From: Hydrogenophaga pseudoflava
Lineage (GTDB): Bacteria > Pseudomonadota > Gammaproteobacteria > Burkholderiales > Burkholderiaceae_C
Length of the DNA: 64,000 nucleotides
Reading direction: 5' to 3'
Assembly (NCBI RefSeq): GCF_031020795.1
Contig: NZ_JAVHJP010000006.1
Location: forward strand, 186,001-250,000
Shown here: positions 8,451 to 16,487 of the stretch, piece by piece
Layout: every line of letters begins with the position of its first letter
Position numbering within the stretch: the first letter of the stretch is position 1
The notes under the pieces: generated by a model
What the model was told of the DNA's origin: nothing
The model's input: the letters and a program-made list of their open reading frames with translations, nothing else
Database searches by the model: none
Translations under genes and position numbers: made by a program

Positions 8451-11327
8451 TTATTTGGTGAGGATGAAGCCCTTGAGCTTGGCGAAGGCGGCCTCGATGA
8501 GGGCCTTCTGCTGGTCCTGGTGCAGGTGGGCGTACCCCACGGCCGGCGAGGCCGAGGCAGCGCGGCCGGCGTAACCGAGCTTCTGCCCTTCCAGCATGTT
8601 CTCGTGCACCTGGTGCTGCACGAAGAACCAGGCCCCCTGGTTCTGCGGCTCGTCCTGGCACCACACGATGTCGGTGGCGTTCGGGAACTTCTTGAGTTCG
8701 GCGCCGAACACCTTGTGCGGGAACGGGTAGAGCTGTTCAACGCGGATGATGGCCACGTCGTCGGCGCCCTTTTCCTCGCGCTTCTTGACCAGGTCGTAGT
8801 AGACCTTGCCCGAGCAGCAGATCACGCGCTTGACCTTGTCGGCCTTCTTGATCACGGCCTCGTTCTGCTCCGGGATCACGGTCTGGAAGCCACCCTTGGT
8901 GAACTCGGACAGCGGCGAGGTCGCGTCCTTGTTGCGCAGCAGGGACTTGGGCGTGAAGATCACCAGCGGCTTGCGCAGGTTGCGCACCATCTGGCGGCGC
9001 AGCAGGTGGAAGATCTGGCTGGCCGTGGTGGGCTGGCACAGCTGCATGTTGGTGTCGGCCGCCAGCTGCATGAAACGCTCGACGCGGGCCGAGCTGTGCT
9101 CGGGGCCCTGACCTTCGTAACCGTGCGGCAACATCAGCGTCAGGCCGTTGGCGCGGCCCCACTTGACTTCACCGGAAGCGATGAACTGGTCGATCACCAC
9201 CTGGGCGCCGTTGGCGAAGTCGCCGAACTGGGCTTCCCAGACCACCAGCGTGTTCGGGTCGGAGCCCGCGTAGCCGTATTCGAAGCCCAGCACCGCTTCT
9301 TCGGACAGGATCGAGTCGATCACCACGAACGGGGCCTGGCCCTCGCCCACGTTCTGCAACGGCACGTAGGTGCCTTCGTTCCACTTCTCGCGGTTCTGGT
9401 CGTGGATCACGGCGTGGCGGTGCGTGAAGGTACCGCGGCCGCAATCCTCGCCCGACAGGCGCACCGGGTAGCCCGACGCGACCAGCGATGCAAAGGCCAT
9501 GTGCTCGCCCATGCCCCAGTCGACGTTGATCTCGCCACGGCCCATGGCGGCGCGGTCGTCGTACACCTTCTTGACCAGCTGGTGCGGGGTCACGGTGGCG
9601 GGAATGGTCGTGATCTTCTCGGCCAGGCGCTTCCACTCGGCCAGCGGAATCGCGGTGTCGGCCTGATCGGTCCACTTCTTGCCCAGGAAGGGCGACCAGT
9701 CGACCGAGTACTTGCTCTTGAAGTTGGTCAGCACCGGATCGACCGTGTGCTTGCCCGCGTCCATGGCGGCGCGGTAGGCCTTGACCATGTCGTCACCCAG
9801 CGACTCGCCCAGACCTTGCGCGGCCAGCTTGTCGGCATACAGCTTGCGCGTGCCGGGGTGCTGGGCAATCTTCTTGTACATCAGCGGCTGGGTCAGGCTC
9901 GGGGTGTCCTGCTCGTTGTGGCCCAGCTTGCGGAAGCAGATGATGTCCACGACCACGTCCTTGCGGAAGGTCATGCGGTATTCCAGCGCCAGCTGGGTCG
10001 CCAGCACCACGGCTTCCGGATCGTCGCCGTTGACGTGCAGCACCGGCGACTCGACGCCCTTGACGATGTCCGTGCAGTACAGCGTGGAACGCAGGTCGCG
10101 CGGGTCGGAGGTGGTGAAACCGATCTGGTTGTTGATGATCAGGTGCACCGTGCCGCCCGTGGTATAGCCACGGGTTGCGGCCAACGCCAGGGTTTCCTGG
10201 TTCACGCCCTGGCCGGCAAAGGCGGCATCGCCGTGCACCAGCACCGGCAGCACCTGCTTGCCCAGCGGGTCGCCGCGGCGGTCCATGCGGGCGCGCACCG
10301 AGCCTTCGACCACCGGGTTCACGATTTCCAGGTGGGAGGGGTTGAACGCCAGCGAGAGGTGGACCGGACCGCCCAGGGTGGTCACGTCGGAGCTGAAGCC
10401 CTGGTGGTACTTCACGTCACCGGCGGGCAGCTCTTCGGGCGCGGTGTGGTCGAACTCGGCGAACAGGTCCTTGGGCATCTTTCCCAGGGTGTTGACCAGC
10501 ACGTTCAAGCGGCCGCGGTGGGCCATGCCGATCACGATTTCCTGCACGCCCTGTGCGCCGGCCTGCTGGATCAGCTCGTCCATGGCCGCGATGAAGCTTT
10601 CGCCACCTTCGAGCGAGAAGCGCTTCTGGCCCACGTACTTGGTGTGCAGGAAGCGCTCCAGGCCTTCGGCCGCCGTCAGGCGGTCCAGGATGTGCTTCTT
10701 CTTCTCGGCATTGAACGACGGCTTTGAGCGGATCGACTCCAGCTTTTCCTGCCACCAGCGCTTCTGGGCCTGGTCGCTGATGAACATGTATTCCGCACCG
10801 ACGCTGCTGCAGTAGGTCTCGCGCAGCGCGTTGATGAGGTCGCGCAAGGACATGACTTCCTTGCCGAAATAGGTGTTGCTCGTGTTGAAAACAGTTTCGA
10901 AGTCCGCGTCGGAGAAACCGTAGAACGAGGGATCGAGTTCGGGAATGTGCTCGCGCTCGGTGCGCTTGAGCGGGTCCAGGTCGGCCCAACGACAACCAAC
11001 GTTGCGGTAAGCGGCAATGAGCTGCTGCACGGCCACGCGCTTGCGACCCAGATCGGAGTCGGCACCTGCGGCCACGACGACTTTGGTACCGCCTTGCTTG
11101 GCGCGCTCGGCGAAGGCGTTGATGACGGGCTGGTGGGGAACATCGCGGGCATCGGTGCCATCAACCGCAGGCACGTGCTGCAGGGCATCGAAGTAGCCGC
11201 GCCAGTTGTCTGGCACGCTGCCCGGGTTCTCCAGGTATTTTTCGTACATCTCTTCGACGTAAGGGGCGTTGCCCCCGAAGAGATACGAGTTGCCCTTGTA
11301 GGCAACGTAGACGTTCGTCTCGCTCAT
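8451..11327 (-). CDS. odhA: 2-oxoglutarate dehydrogenase E1 component
   Basis: Thiamine-diphosphate enzyme that decarboxylates 2-oxoglutarate in the TCA cycle and succinylates E2. The 958 residues are the normal length for a proteobacterial E1o. Visible are the N-terminal E2-binding segment (SYLFGGNAPYVEEMYEKYLE), the first catalytic core with GMAHRGRLNVLVNTLGK and LHVNGDDPEAV, and the transketolase-like second core with LSGEDCGRGTFTHRHAV and LPHGYEGQGPEHSSARVERF. The ATG at 11327 is preceded by GGAGG at ten bases. First gene of the odh operon, with a candidate promoter at 11450-11478. Confidence 0.96.
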   Translation of the reverse strand: MSETNVYVAYKGNSYLFGGNAPYVEEMYEKYLENPGSVPDNWRGYFDALQHVPAVDGTDARDVPHQPVINAFAERAKQGGTKVVVAAGADSDLGRKRVAVQQLIAAYRNVGCRWADLDPLKRTEREHIPELDPSFYGFSDADFETVFNTSNTYFGKEVMSLRDLINALRETYCSSVGAEYMFISDQAQKRWWQEKLESIRSKPSFNAEKKKHILDRLTAAEGLERFLHTKYVGQKRFSLEGGESFIAAMDELIQQAGAQGVQEIVIGMAHRGRLNVLVNTLGKMPKDLFAEFDHTAPEELPAGDVKYHQGFSSDVTTLGGPVHLSLAFNPSHLEIVNPVVEGSVRARMDRRGDPLGKQVLPVLVHGDAAFAGQGVNQETLALAATRGYTTGGTVHLIINNQIGFTTSDPRDLRSTLYCTDIVKGVESPVLHVNGDDPEAVVLATQLALEYRMTFRKDVVVDIICFRKLGHNEQDTPSLTQPLMYKKIAQHPGTRKLYADKLAAQGLGESLGDDMVKAYRAAMDAGKHTVDPVLTNFKSKYSVDWSPFLGKKWTDQADTAIPLAEWKRLAEKITTIPATVTPHQLVKKVYDDRAAMGRGEINVDWGMGEHMAFASLVASGYPVRLSGEDCGRGTFTHRHAVIHDQNREKWNEGTYVPLQNVGEGQAPFVVIDSILSEEAVLGFEYGYAGSDPNTLVVWEAQFGDFANGAQVVIDQFIASGEVKWGRANGLTLMLPHGYEGQGPEHSSARVERFMQLAADTNMQLCQPTTASQIFHLLRRQMVRNLRKPLVIFTPKSLLRNKDATSPLSEFTKGGFQTVIPEQNEAVIKKADKVKRVICCSGKVYYDLVKKREEKGADDVAIIRVEQLYPFPHKVFGAELKKFPNATDIVWCQDEPQNQGAWFFVQHQVHENMLEGQKLGYAGRAASASPAVGYAHLHQDQQKALIEAAFAKLKGFILTK

Positions 11328-11343
11328 TGATCCGCTGACCTCC

Positions 11344-11360
11344 GTTTCCCTCAGGGAAAC
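11344..11360. promoter_or_regulatory. 17-base perfect palindrome next to the odhA ribosome-binding site
   Basis: GTTTCCC TCA GGGAAAC has 7-base arms around three bases and sits directly upstream of the GGAGG of odhA. In RNA it forms a tight hairpin touching the translation initiation region. It could also be a protein-binding site. The function is inferred from position only. Confidence 0.45.
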
Positions 11361-11449
11361 ATTAGCTGGTTAAAACAACCTTCCGCGACACGGCTGAACC
11401 GGTTGGCGGATGCGACAGTGACTTTGGAAGGACCTGACTGCAGCCCGAG

Positions 11450-11478
11450 ATTGTGCCACCACGAGCCCACCCCGGCAA
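11450..11478 (-). promoter_or_regulatory. Candidate promoter of the odh operon
   Basis: On the minus strand TTGCCG (-35) is followed after 17 bases by CACAAT (-10), which is itself preceded by TGG as in an extended -10. This is the best sigma-70-like match in the 246-base gap between arsR and odhA and would give a leader of about 115 bases containing the palindrome at 11344-11360. Confidence 0.45.
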
Positions 11479-11573
11479 ATGAAATGCCAGGGGAATTGCA
11501 TACCAGCTCAGGAAAGTGGCGCAGGATGTTGCTTGCTGGCGAAGAGACCGCCCACACCGTCAGCCGTTGGAAT

Positions 11574-11948
11574 TCAGGCGCCTACGCGCGGGGACAGCCG
11601 CTCGGACGCCGGCACGGCACTGGGTTCGTCCATCTCGATGGCGATCTGCGTGCACACGGTGCGACACAGCGTCACTGCCTTCTCGCTCTGCACTCGGTAG
11701 ATCACCTGTGTGCCTTCCTTGCGCTTGGCCAAGACGCCGGCGCGGTACAGCAGGTTCAGGTGCTGGGACAAATTGGGCTGTGTGGTTTGGATTTCCTGCA
11801 GCAGCTGCGAGACCGACTTCTCCCTGTCGCACAGCGCGCTGAGGATGCGCAGCCGCATCGGCGTGGCGAGCACTCCGAACAACTCTGCCGCCAATTCGAA
11901 CACCCGGACTTTCTCGGTTTGGGCATCCGCCCCGATCATTTGCTCCAT
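11574..11948 (-). CDS. ArsR/SmtB-family transcriptional repressor
   Basis: Small winged-helix regulator of 124 residues. The core runs from ELFGVLATPMRLRILSALC through the recognition helix region TTQPNLSQHLNLLYRAGVL to the wing KRKEGTQVIYRV. There are three cysteines: Cys40, after the first core helix, and Cys95 and Cys99 in the last helix. This layout resembles thiol or persulfide sensors of the BigR/SqrR type (Cys41 and Cys107 in SqrR); that is an inference and no metal site of the ELCVCDL type is present. A palindrome at 11963-11993 suggests autoregulation. No target gene is obvious next to it; odhA lies 246 bases downstream on the same strand. Confidence 0.85.
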   Translation of the reverse strand: MEQMIGADAQTEKVRVFELAAELFGVLATPMRLRILSALCDREKSVSQLLQEIQTTQPNLSQHLNLLYRAGVLAKRKEGTQVIYRVQSEKAVTLCRTVCTQIAIEMDEPSAVPASERLSPRVGA

Positions 11949-11962
11949 GGCTCACCACAAGG

Positions 11963-11993
11963 TTGTCAATATAAGCATGCATGATACTGACAA
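11963..11993. promoter_or_regulatory. Palindromic operator candidate upstream of arsR
   Basis: TTGTCAATAT and ATACTGACAA form an inverted repeat matching at 9 of 10 positions around an 11-base spacer, 15-45 bases upstream of the arsR start. The arms overlap promoter-like sequence on the minus strand (TATATT as a possible -10 at 11968-11973). ArsR-family repressors typically bind such repeats in their own promoter. Confidence 0.55.
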
Positions 11994-12032
11994 GCTCGGA
12001 CAAACCGACACCTTTCATACACCCAGGAGTTC

Positions 12033-12057
12033 AAAAAAAGGCGCCACAAGGGCGCCT
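12033..12057 (-). terminator. Intrinsic terminator of prpE
   Basis: AGGCGCC and GGCGCCT form a 7-bp stem around ACAAG. On the minus strand the stem is followed by seven T. It lies 28 bases after the prpE stop and separates prpE from arsR. Confidence 0.85.
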
Positions 12058-12084
12058 CTTATTTTGAGCAGGAAAAAACAGGGA

Positions 12085-13986
12085 TCAGGATTGCATGTCT
12101 TTGATCTGCTGCAGCGCAGCCGGATCGTCCATGGTGGTCAGGTCGCCCGGGTCGCGCCCCTCGCAAACCGCTTGGATGGCCCGGCGCAGCAGCTTGCCGC
12201 TGCGGGTCTTGGGCAGTACGCTCACGAAGCGCACACGGGCCGGACGGGCGACCGCACCGAGTTGCTCGTCCACCAGCTTCATGACCTCGCCCTCGAGCTT
12301 GAGCAGTACTGCCTCATCGCCAAACAGCGAGGTGTCCTTGAGCACGGCGAACGCCATGGCCACCTGTCCCTTGAGCTGGTCGGCAACGCCCACCACCGCA
12401 ACCTCGGCGATCTTCGGGTGGCTGGAGATGCTTTCTTCGATCTCGCGCGTGCCCAGGCGGTGCCCCGCCACGTTGATCACGTCGTCGGTGCGACCGAGGA
12501 TGAAGTAGTAACCGTCTTGGTCGCGAATGCCCCAGTCGAAGGTGCTGTAGACCTGACGACCCGGCACGCTCGACCAGTAGGTCTTGACGAAGCGCGCATC
12601 GTCGCCCCAGATGGTCTGCATGCAGCCCGGGGGCAGCGGACCCTCGACGGCCACCACGCCCTTGACGTCACCGCCCTCCAGTTCTTCGCCGGTCTGGTCG
12701 TCGAGCAGCTTGACGTTGTAGCCATAGACCGCCCTGCCCGGTGAGCCGAACTTGCTCGGCGCCTTCTCGACCCCGTTGCAGATCGCCAGGATCGGCCAGC
12801 CGGTCTCGGTCTGCCAGTAGTTGTCGACGATGGGTTTGCCCAGTTCGTCGGAGATCCATTTGGCGGTGGGTTCGTCCAGCGGTTCACCAGCCAGGAACAG
12901 GGCCTTGAGCGAGGACAGATCGTATTTCTTGATAAACGAAGAATCGTACTTCTTGAGCACGCGCACCGCCGTCGGTGCGCTGAACATCACCGACACCTTG
13001 TATTTCTCGACCAGGCTCCACCAGATACCGGCGTCCGGGCGGATCGGCAGACCTTCGTACATGATGGTCGCCATGCCACCGATCAGCGGGCCATAGATGA
13101 TGTAGCTGTGGCCGACCACCCAGCCGATGTCGCTGGTGGAGAAATAGGTCTCCCCGGGCTCGCCCATGTAGATGTGCTTCATCGACGCGGCCAGGGCCAC
13201 CGCGTAGCCACCGGTGTCGCGCTGCACGCCCTTGGGCTTGCCGGTGGTGCCGCTGGTGTAGAGCGTGTAGCTGGGATGTGTCGCGTCGACCCACTCGCAG
13301 GGCACGAGCGCGTCCATGACCTTGGCGCGCTCGGTCGCATAGTCGATGTCCCGACCTTCGACCGCGGTGAAGGCAGCCAGGCCACGGTTGACCATCACCA
13401 CCCTGTGCGGCTTGTGAGACGACAGCCGGATGGCCTCGTCCAGCAACGGCTTGTACTCGACCACCTTGCCGCCGCGCGAACCGGCGTCTGCGCTCACGAT
13501 GGCCACCGGCGAAGCGTCCTCGATGCGACTCGCCAGAGAGTGGCTGGCGAAACCACCAAACACCACCGAGTGGATGGCACCGATACGGACGCAGGCCAGC
13601 ATGGCGAATGCAGCCTCGGGAATCATCGGCATGTAGATCAGGACACGGTCGCCTTTCTTGACGCCCTGCGCCTGGAGGATGGCGGCCATGCGCTGCACCT
13701 CGGTGTGCAGTTCGCGGAAGCTGTAGGTCTTCTCGATGCTGGTCTCCGTCGACACGAAGATCAGCGCGTTCTGGTCCGGCCGGTCCTTCAGATGGCGATC
13801 GACTGCGTTGTGGCAGAGGTTGGTCAGGCCACCCTCGAACCAGCGGGCAAACGGCGGGTTGTCATAGTTGCAGACACGATCAAACGGCTTGTGCCAGTCC
13901 ACCAGCTGCGCCTGCTCGGCCCAGAATGCGTCGCGGTCGGTGATCGAGCGCTGGTGAAAGGCGGCGAAGCCCTGCGGGTTGCCCAT
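12085..13986 (-). CDS. prpE: Propionyl-CoA synthetase PrpE (acyl-CoA synthetase family)
   Basis: AMP-forming ligase that converts propionate, ATP and CoA to propionyl-CoA. The 633 residues follow the E. coli PrpE sequence closely, for example NPPFARWFEGGLTNLCHNA near the N-terminus and GRTDDVINVAGHRLGTREIE near the end, which favours propionate over acetate specificity. ANL-family motifs present are the P-loop-like YTSGTTGKPKG, the adenylate-binding DNYWQTETGWPI, and the C-terminal LPKTRSGKLLRR with the adenylation lysine. No methylcitrate-cycle genes are adjacent. A perfect palindrome lies 31 bases upstream and a strong terminator follows. Substrate preference between propionate and acetate remains inference from similarity. 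Confidence 0.9.
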   Translation of the reverse strand: MGNPQGFAAFHQRSITDRDAFWAEQAQLVDWHKPFDRVCNYDNPPFARWFEGGLTNLCHNAVDRHLKDRPDQNALIFVSTETSIEKTYSFRELHTEVQRMAAILQAQGVKKGDRVLIYMPMIPEAAFAMLACVRIGAIHSVVFGGFASHSLASRIEDASPVAIVSADAGSRGGKVVEYKPLLDEAIRLSSHKPHRVVMVNRGLAAFTAVEGRDIDYATERAKVMDALVPCEWVDATHPSYTLYTSGTTGKPKGVQRDTGGYAVALAASMKHIYMGEPGETYFSTSDIGWVVGHSYIIYGPLIGGMATIMYEGLPIRPDAGIWWSLVEKYKVSVMFSAPTAVRVLKKYDSSFIKKYDLSSLKALFLAGEPLDEPTAKWISDELGKPIVDNYWQTETGWPILAICNGVEKAPSKFGSPGRAVYGYNVKLLDDQTGEELEGGDVKGVVAVEGPLPPGCMQTIWGDDARFVKTYWSSVPGRQVYSTFDWGIRDQDGYYFILGRTDDVINVAGHRLGTREIEESISSHPKIAEVAVVGVADQLKGQVAMAFAVLKDTSLFGDEAVLLKLEGEVMKLVDEQLGAVARPARVRFVSVLPKTRSGKLLRRAIQAVCEGRDPGDLTTMDDPAALQQIKDMQS

Positions 13987-14016
13987 GTGAGTCTCCTGCG
14001 TGGTGGATCAAACTGA

Positions 14017-14032
14017 ATTCATAATTATGAAT
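14017..14032. promoter_or_regulatory. 16-base palindrome upstream of prpE
   Basis: ATTCATAATTATGAAT is a perfect palindrome 31-46 bases upstream of the prpE start, in the 107-base gap after the isochorismatase-like gene. Its TTCA-N6-TGAA frame is the same as in the two sites in front of the nearby tetR gene, so it may be an operator for that regulator. It could also contribute a -10 element (CATAAT on the minus strand). Confidence 0.5.
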
Positions 14033-14093
14033 CTCAGACTTTCTGGAGACTGACAAGGCCCTGGCAACGCCAGCGCCCCACCAGGACCACACC

Positions 14094-14690
14094 TCATTTG
14101 ATCAGCGCCTGAATCTCGCGGAAGTCCGGGTGTTCGGCCGAACGCAGCCACTCGAACAGCACCATCTCGGTGGTCACCAGTTCACAGCCCGTGCCCGCGA
14201 GCCTGTCGAAGGCCGCATCACGGTTGCGCTCGGTGCGCGAGGCGCAGGCATCGGTGACCACCCACACATCCATTTCTTCTTCCACCAGATCCAACGCCGT
14301 CTGGAGCAGGCAGACATGAGCCTCACATCCGGCGAGGACCACGGTGTTCCTCGGATGGGCCGCAGCAGACGGCTTCTGGAGGTGTTTGGGCAGGCTGCGT
14401 GCGTTGCCCCCCTTGGCTGCGGGGCGCAGACAGTCCAGCAGACCATCGGGTACGGCACTGAAATGCATCTTGGAGAGCGTGCGCTGGCACAACTCGCGCA
14501 GAGCCGGGTCGTTCTGCCCCAACTTGGAGGGGTTCTGCTCGGTCCCCCACACCGGCACCCGCAGACGCCGGGCCGCCTGGGCCAGCCGGCGCGCATTCGC
14601 CAACACGGACTCGCGCTCCGGCAACGCGGCCATCAGTCGCTCCTGGTAGTCCACCAGAACAAGTTGGGAGTCCGAAGCTTCGAGCAACAT
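14094..14690 (-). CDS. Isochorismatase-like (cysteine hydrolase) family protein
   Basis: Cytosolic hydrolase of the isochorismatase superfamily, YcaC-like branch, 198 residues. The expected catalytic triad is visible: Asp14 in LVLVDYQERL, Lys74 in SKMHFSAV and Cys127 in the segment GCEAHVCLLQTALDL. The substrate cannot be told from sequence; members hydrolyse C-N or ether bonds in small molecules. The ATG at 14690 has AGGA eight bases upstream; an in-frame ATG 19 codons further upstream lacks family similarity. It lies between tetR and prpE, all on one strand with gaps of 72 and 107 bases. Confidence 0.88.
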   Translation of the reverse strand: MLLEASDSQLVLVDYQERLMAALPERESVLANARRLAQAARRLRVPVWGTEQNPSKLGQNDPALRELCQRTLSKMHFSAVPDGLLDCLRPAAKGGNARSLPKHLQKPSAAAHPRNTVVLAGCEAHVCLLQTALDLVEEEMDVWVVTDACASRTERNRDAAFDRLAGTGCELVTTEMVLFEWLRSAEHPDFREIQALIK

Positions 14691-14762
14691 GAAAAAATCC
14701 TGAAACCGTCCGCACGGGCTGCGCGAACCGACCGGCGATTGTGACAAACAGACGCCGTGCGA

Positions 14763-15554
14763 TCACGCGGAGAAGAGATCGCCCTGTCCCGCCACATCTG
14801 CATCCTGCAGGGTAGCCGCCAAAGCCACATCCATCCATCGCTGGAGGCTATGCACAAAACGCGTTTCCATCAGCGCCTGACCCTCTCCCCGTTTGGGGCC
14901 CTGCAGCACCAGCAGACCCAGCCCGTAGGCCAGCACCTCGTCGTGCAACTGCTGAGCGGCATCCGGCGCCAGACCGCACGCCTGAAGGGTTTCGAGGCAG
15001 GGCTGGAGGGCAGCGGCCAGGCGGGCCAGCAACACCGACGCAGGCCCGCCCGTCTCGCCCGCCGCATCCGGCAGACCGTGTCCGCCATGCAGGACCAGCT
15101 GCAGCCGCTGGGTATCGCCCGCCAGCCAGGCCCACCACGCCACCGAGCGCTCGATGAACAGGCCCCGCGCCTGCACGACTTGCACCGAAGACACCGGACC
15201 GCCTTCCCGCCGCGATCTGGTCGGACGCTCGCCGCGCGGCGCCTTGATGCCCGCCACCAGCTCGGCCAACTCCTGTACCACGCGCTGCTGCAGCGCAGAC
15301 AGGATCGCCTCCCTTCCAGGGAAATAGGCGTAGAGCGCTCCGGCGGTGTAACCGGCGCGCTGTGCCAGTTGCCGCATGTTGAAGCCCTGCCCGCCTGCCT
15401 CCTGCCAAAGGGCCCAGGCCACATCCAGCAGTTGCTGCCGCCGCTCGTCCCCGAAGCGCTGTTGCCGCGCCTGGCGATCGGCCATGCGTTGCTGCTGTTG
15501 GCGGAGTTGCTCCGGGCTCAGGACCGGTGTGATGGCATCGAATTTGACCGACAT
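14763..15554 (-). CDS. TetR/AcrR-family transcriptional regulator
   Basis: 263-residue regulator, longer than a typical TetR protein because of a Gln/Arg-rich N-terminal extension (about residues 15-40). The helix-turn-helix is residues 57-78 (FNMRQLAQRAGYTAGALYAYF), followed by the usual basic GREAIL. The C-terminal ligand domain is Ala/Leu-rich and not assignable to a known ligand class. Two tandem palindromes lie 31-65 bases upstream and are likely autoregulatory operators. It is divergent from an NlpC/P60 gene and upstream of the isochorismatase-like gene and prpE, which may be targets. Confidence 0.88.
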   Translation of the reverse strand: MSVKFDAITPVLSPEQLRQQQQRMADRQARQQRFGDERRQQLLDVAWALWQEAGGQGFNMRQLAQRAGYTAGALYAYFPGREAILSALQQRVVQELAELVAGIKAPRGERPTRSRREGGPVSSVQVVQARGLFIERSVAWWAWLAGDTQRLQLVLHGGHGLPDAAGETGGPASVLLARLAAALQPCLETLQACGLAPDAAQQLHDEVLAYGLGLLVLQGPKRGEGQALMETRFVHSLQRWMDVALAATLQDADVAGQGDLFSA

Positions 15555-15584
15555 TTCTCTTGGCGAAGCCTGGTTATGCTCATG

Positions 15585-15619
15585 GTTCGATTATATGAAC
15601 ACAGTTCATTTATCTGAAC
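15585..15619. promoter_or_regulatory. Two tandem 16-base palindromic operators of tetR
   Basis: GTTCGATTATATGAAC at 15585-15600 and GTTCATTTATCTGAAC at 15604-15619 agree at 13 of 16 positions, each an inverted repeat of the form GTTC-N8-GAAC, with three bases between them (19 bases centre to centre). The arrangement suits two TetR dimers binding close together in front of tetR. The junction itself also forms a perfect 15-base palindrome, ATGAACACAGTTCAT. Confidence 0.65.
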
Positions 15620-15825
15620 ATAATAGATCAATTTTTTATGAGTTTTGTAGAACAAAACCGCAACAGACCAATGAGATTGCATTCTTTCCTCCGAACAAAG
15701 TACAAGTGATCAAACATCTGATGGCCCATCGAAGCCATAAAAAAGCCAAAAAATCCAACAGAATCAAACAACTGAACGACAAAGCTCGCTTGACTTGGCA
15801 GCAAGGCTTCGCGTAAGCTGCTTCG
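15620..15825. other. AT-rich divergent intergenic region
   Basis: This stretch between the tetR operators and the NlpC/P60 gene is clearly richer in A and T than its surroundings (runs such as ATTTTTTATG and AAAAAAGCCAAAAAAT). It should carry the promoter of the plus-strand gene, but no convincing -35/-10 pair stands out. A plus-strand open frame starts at the ATG at 15595 inside the operator and ends at 15816; it encodes 73 residues with a Lys/Arg-rich tail (RSHKKAKKSNRIKQL). I cannot tell whether it is translated; it has no Shine-Dalgarno sequence. Confidence 0.35.
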
Positions 15826-16389
15826 ATGCGTTTTTTCTGCGTCGTTGCTCTCCTTCTCGGATGGTCCTTGTGCCAAGCGGCCCCCACCGACCAGGCGCCT
15901 GACGAGATGGCAAGGATGCTGGAAGAACGCGGTGTGATCGCCCGCCTCGGCTCACAACTTCAGCAGGCCCGCAGCGACGTGGGGGAACGCGCCTCGGATC
16001 TGGTGATGCGAGCAATGGGATTCCTGGGGGTGCCCTACCGCTACGGCGGCAACAGCGAGGACACCGGGTTTGACTGCAGTGGCCTGGTCAGGGCCGTCTA
16101 TGAACAGTCCTTCGGAAAGATCCTTCCCCGGCGGGCCGACCAACAGGCGGCGGCCACGGAGGTCATCGACCGCAGCGACCTCAAACCCGGCGACCTTGTC
16201 TTCTTCAACACCATGAGGCGCGCATTCAGCCATGTCGGCATCTACCTAGGCGAGGGCAAGTTCATCCACGCGCCCCGCGCTGGCGGTGCAGTGCGGGTGG
16301 AGGACATGCGTGTGGCCTACTGGCAGACCCGATTCAACGGCGCGCGCAGGGTCCCCATCAGCGCACCGGACACCACCAGCAGCCCTTGA
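15826..16389 (+). CDS. Secreted NlpC/P60 (C40) peptidoglycan peptidase
   Basis: Likely periplasmic murein endopeptidase cleaving D-gamma-glutamyl-diamino acid bonds in peptide stems. Of 187 residues, the first 18 form a signal peptide ending near CQA-AP. A short helical linker follows, then the C40 domain: GVPYRYGGNSEDTGFDCSGL with catalytic Cys84, FSHVGIYLGEGKFIHAP with His136 and the polar third residue His148. No LysM, SH3 or lipobox is present, so it is a minimal enzyme of the Spr/NlpC size class. It is divergent from tetR and converges on the oxygenase gene. Confidence 0.92.
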   Translation: MRFFCVVALLLGWSLCQAAPTDQAPDEMARMLEERGVIARLGSQLQQARSDVGERASDLVMRAMGFLGVPYRYGGNSEDTGFDCSGLVRAVYEQSFGKILPRRADQQAAATEVIDRSDLKPGDLVFFNTMRRAFSHVGIYLGEGKFIHAPRAGGAVRVEDMRVAYWQTRFNGARRVPISAPDTTSSP

Positions 16390-16440
16390 TCCCGGCTCCT
16401 GGCAGATCTCTTTCCTGCCCCTCGCGCGGCCTCACCCCCG

Positions 16441-16465
16441 AAAAAAAGGCGCCCCGTTGGGCGCC
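16441..16465 (-). terminator. Intrinsic terminator of the 2OG-Fe(II) oxygenase gene
   Basis: GGCGCCC and GGGCGCC pair over 7 bases around CGTT; on the minus strand the stem is followed by seven T. It lies between the convergent NlpC/P60 and oxygenase genes. The A7-GGCGCC start is the same as in the prpE terminator at 12033-12057. Confidence 0.85.
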
Positions 16466-16487
16466 CTGACAGAAAGAAGGCAGGCAC

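Noticed and set aside
11351-11557. Short minus-strand frame of 68 codons between arsR and odhA
   Set aside because: Overlaps the candidate odh promoter, has no ribosome-binding site and no protein-like pattern.
12085-13986. Assignment of the acyl-CoA synthetase as acetyl-CoA synthetase Acs
   Set aside because: The N-terminal region and C-terminal GRDPGDLTT segment follow E. coli PrpE rather than Acs, so propionyl-CoA synthetase is the better call.
15628-15876. Minus-strand frame of 82 codons across the tetR/NlpC gap
   Set aside because: Runs into the start of the NlpC/P60 gene on the opposite strand and has no start signals.
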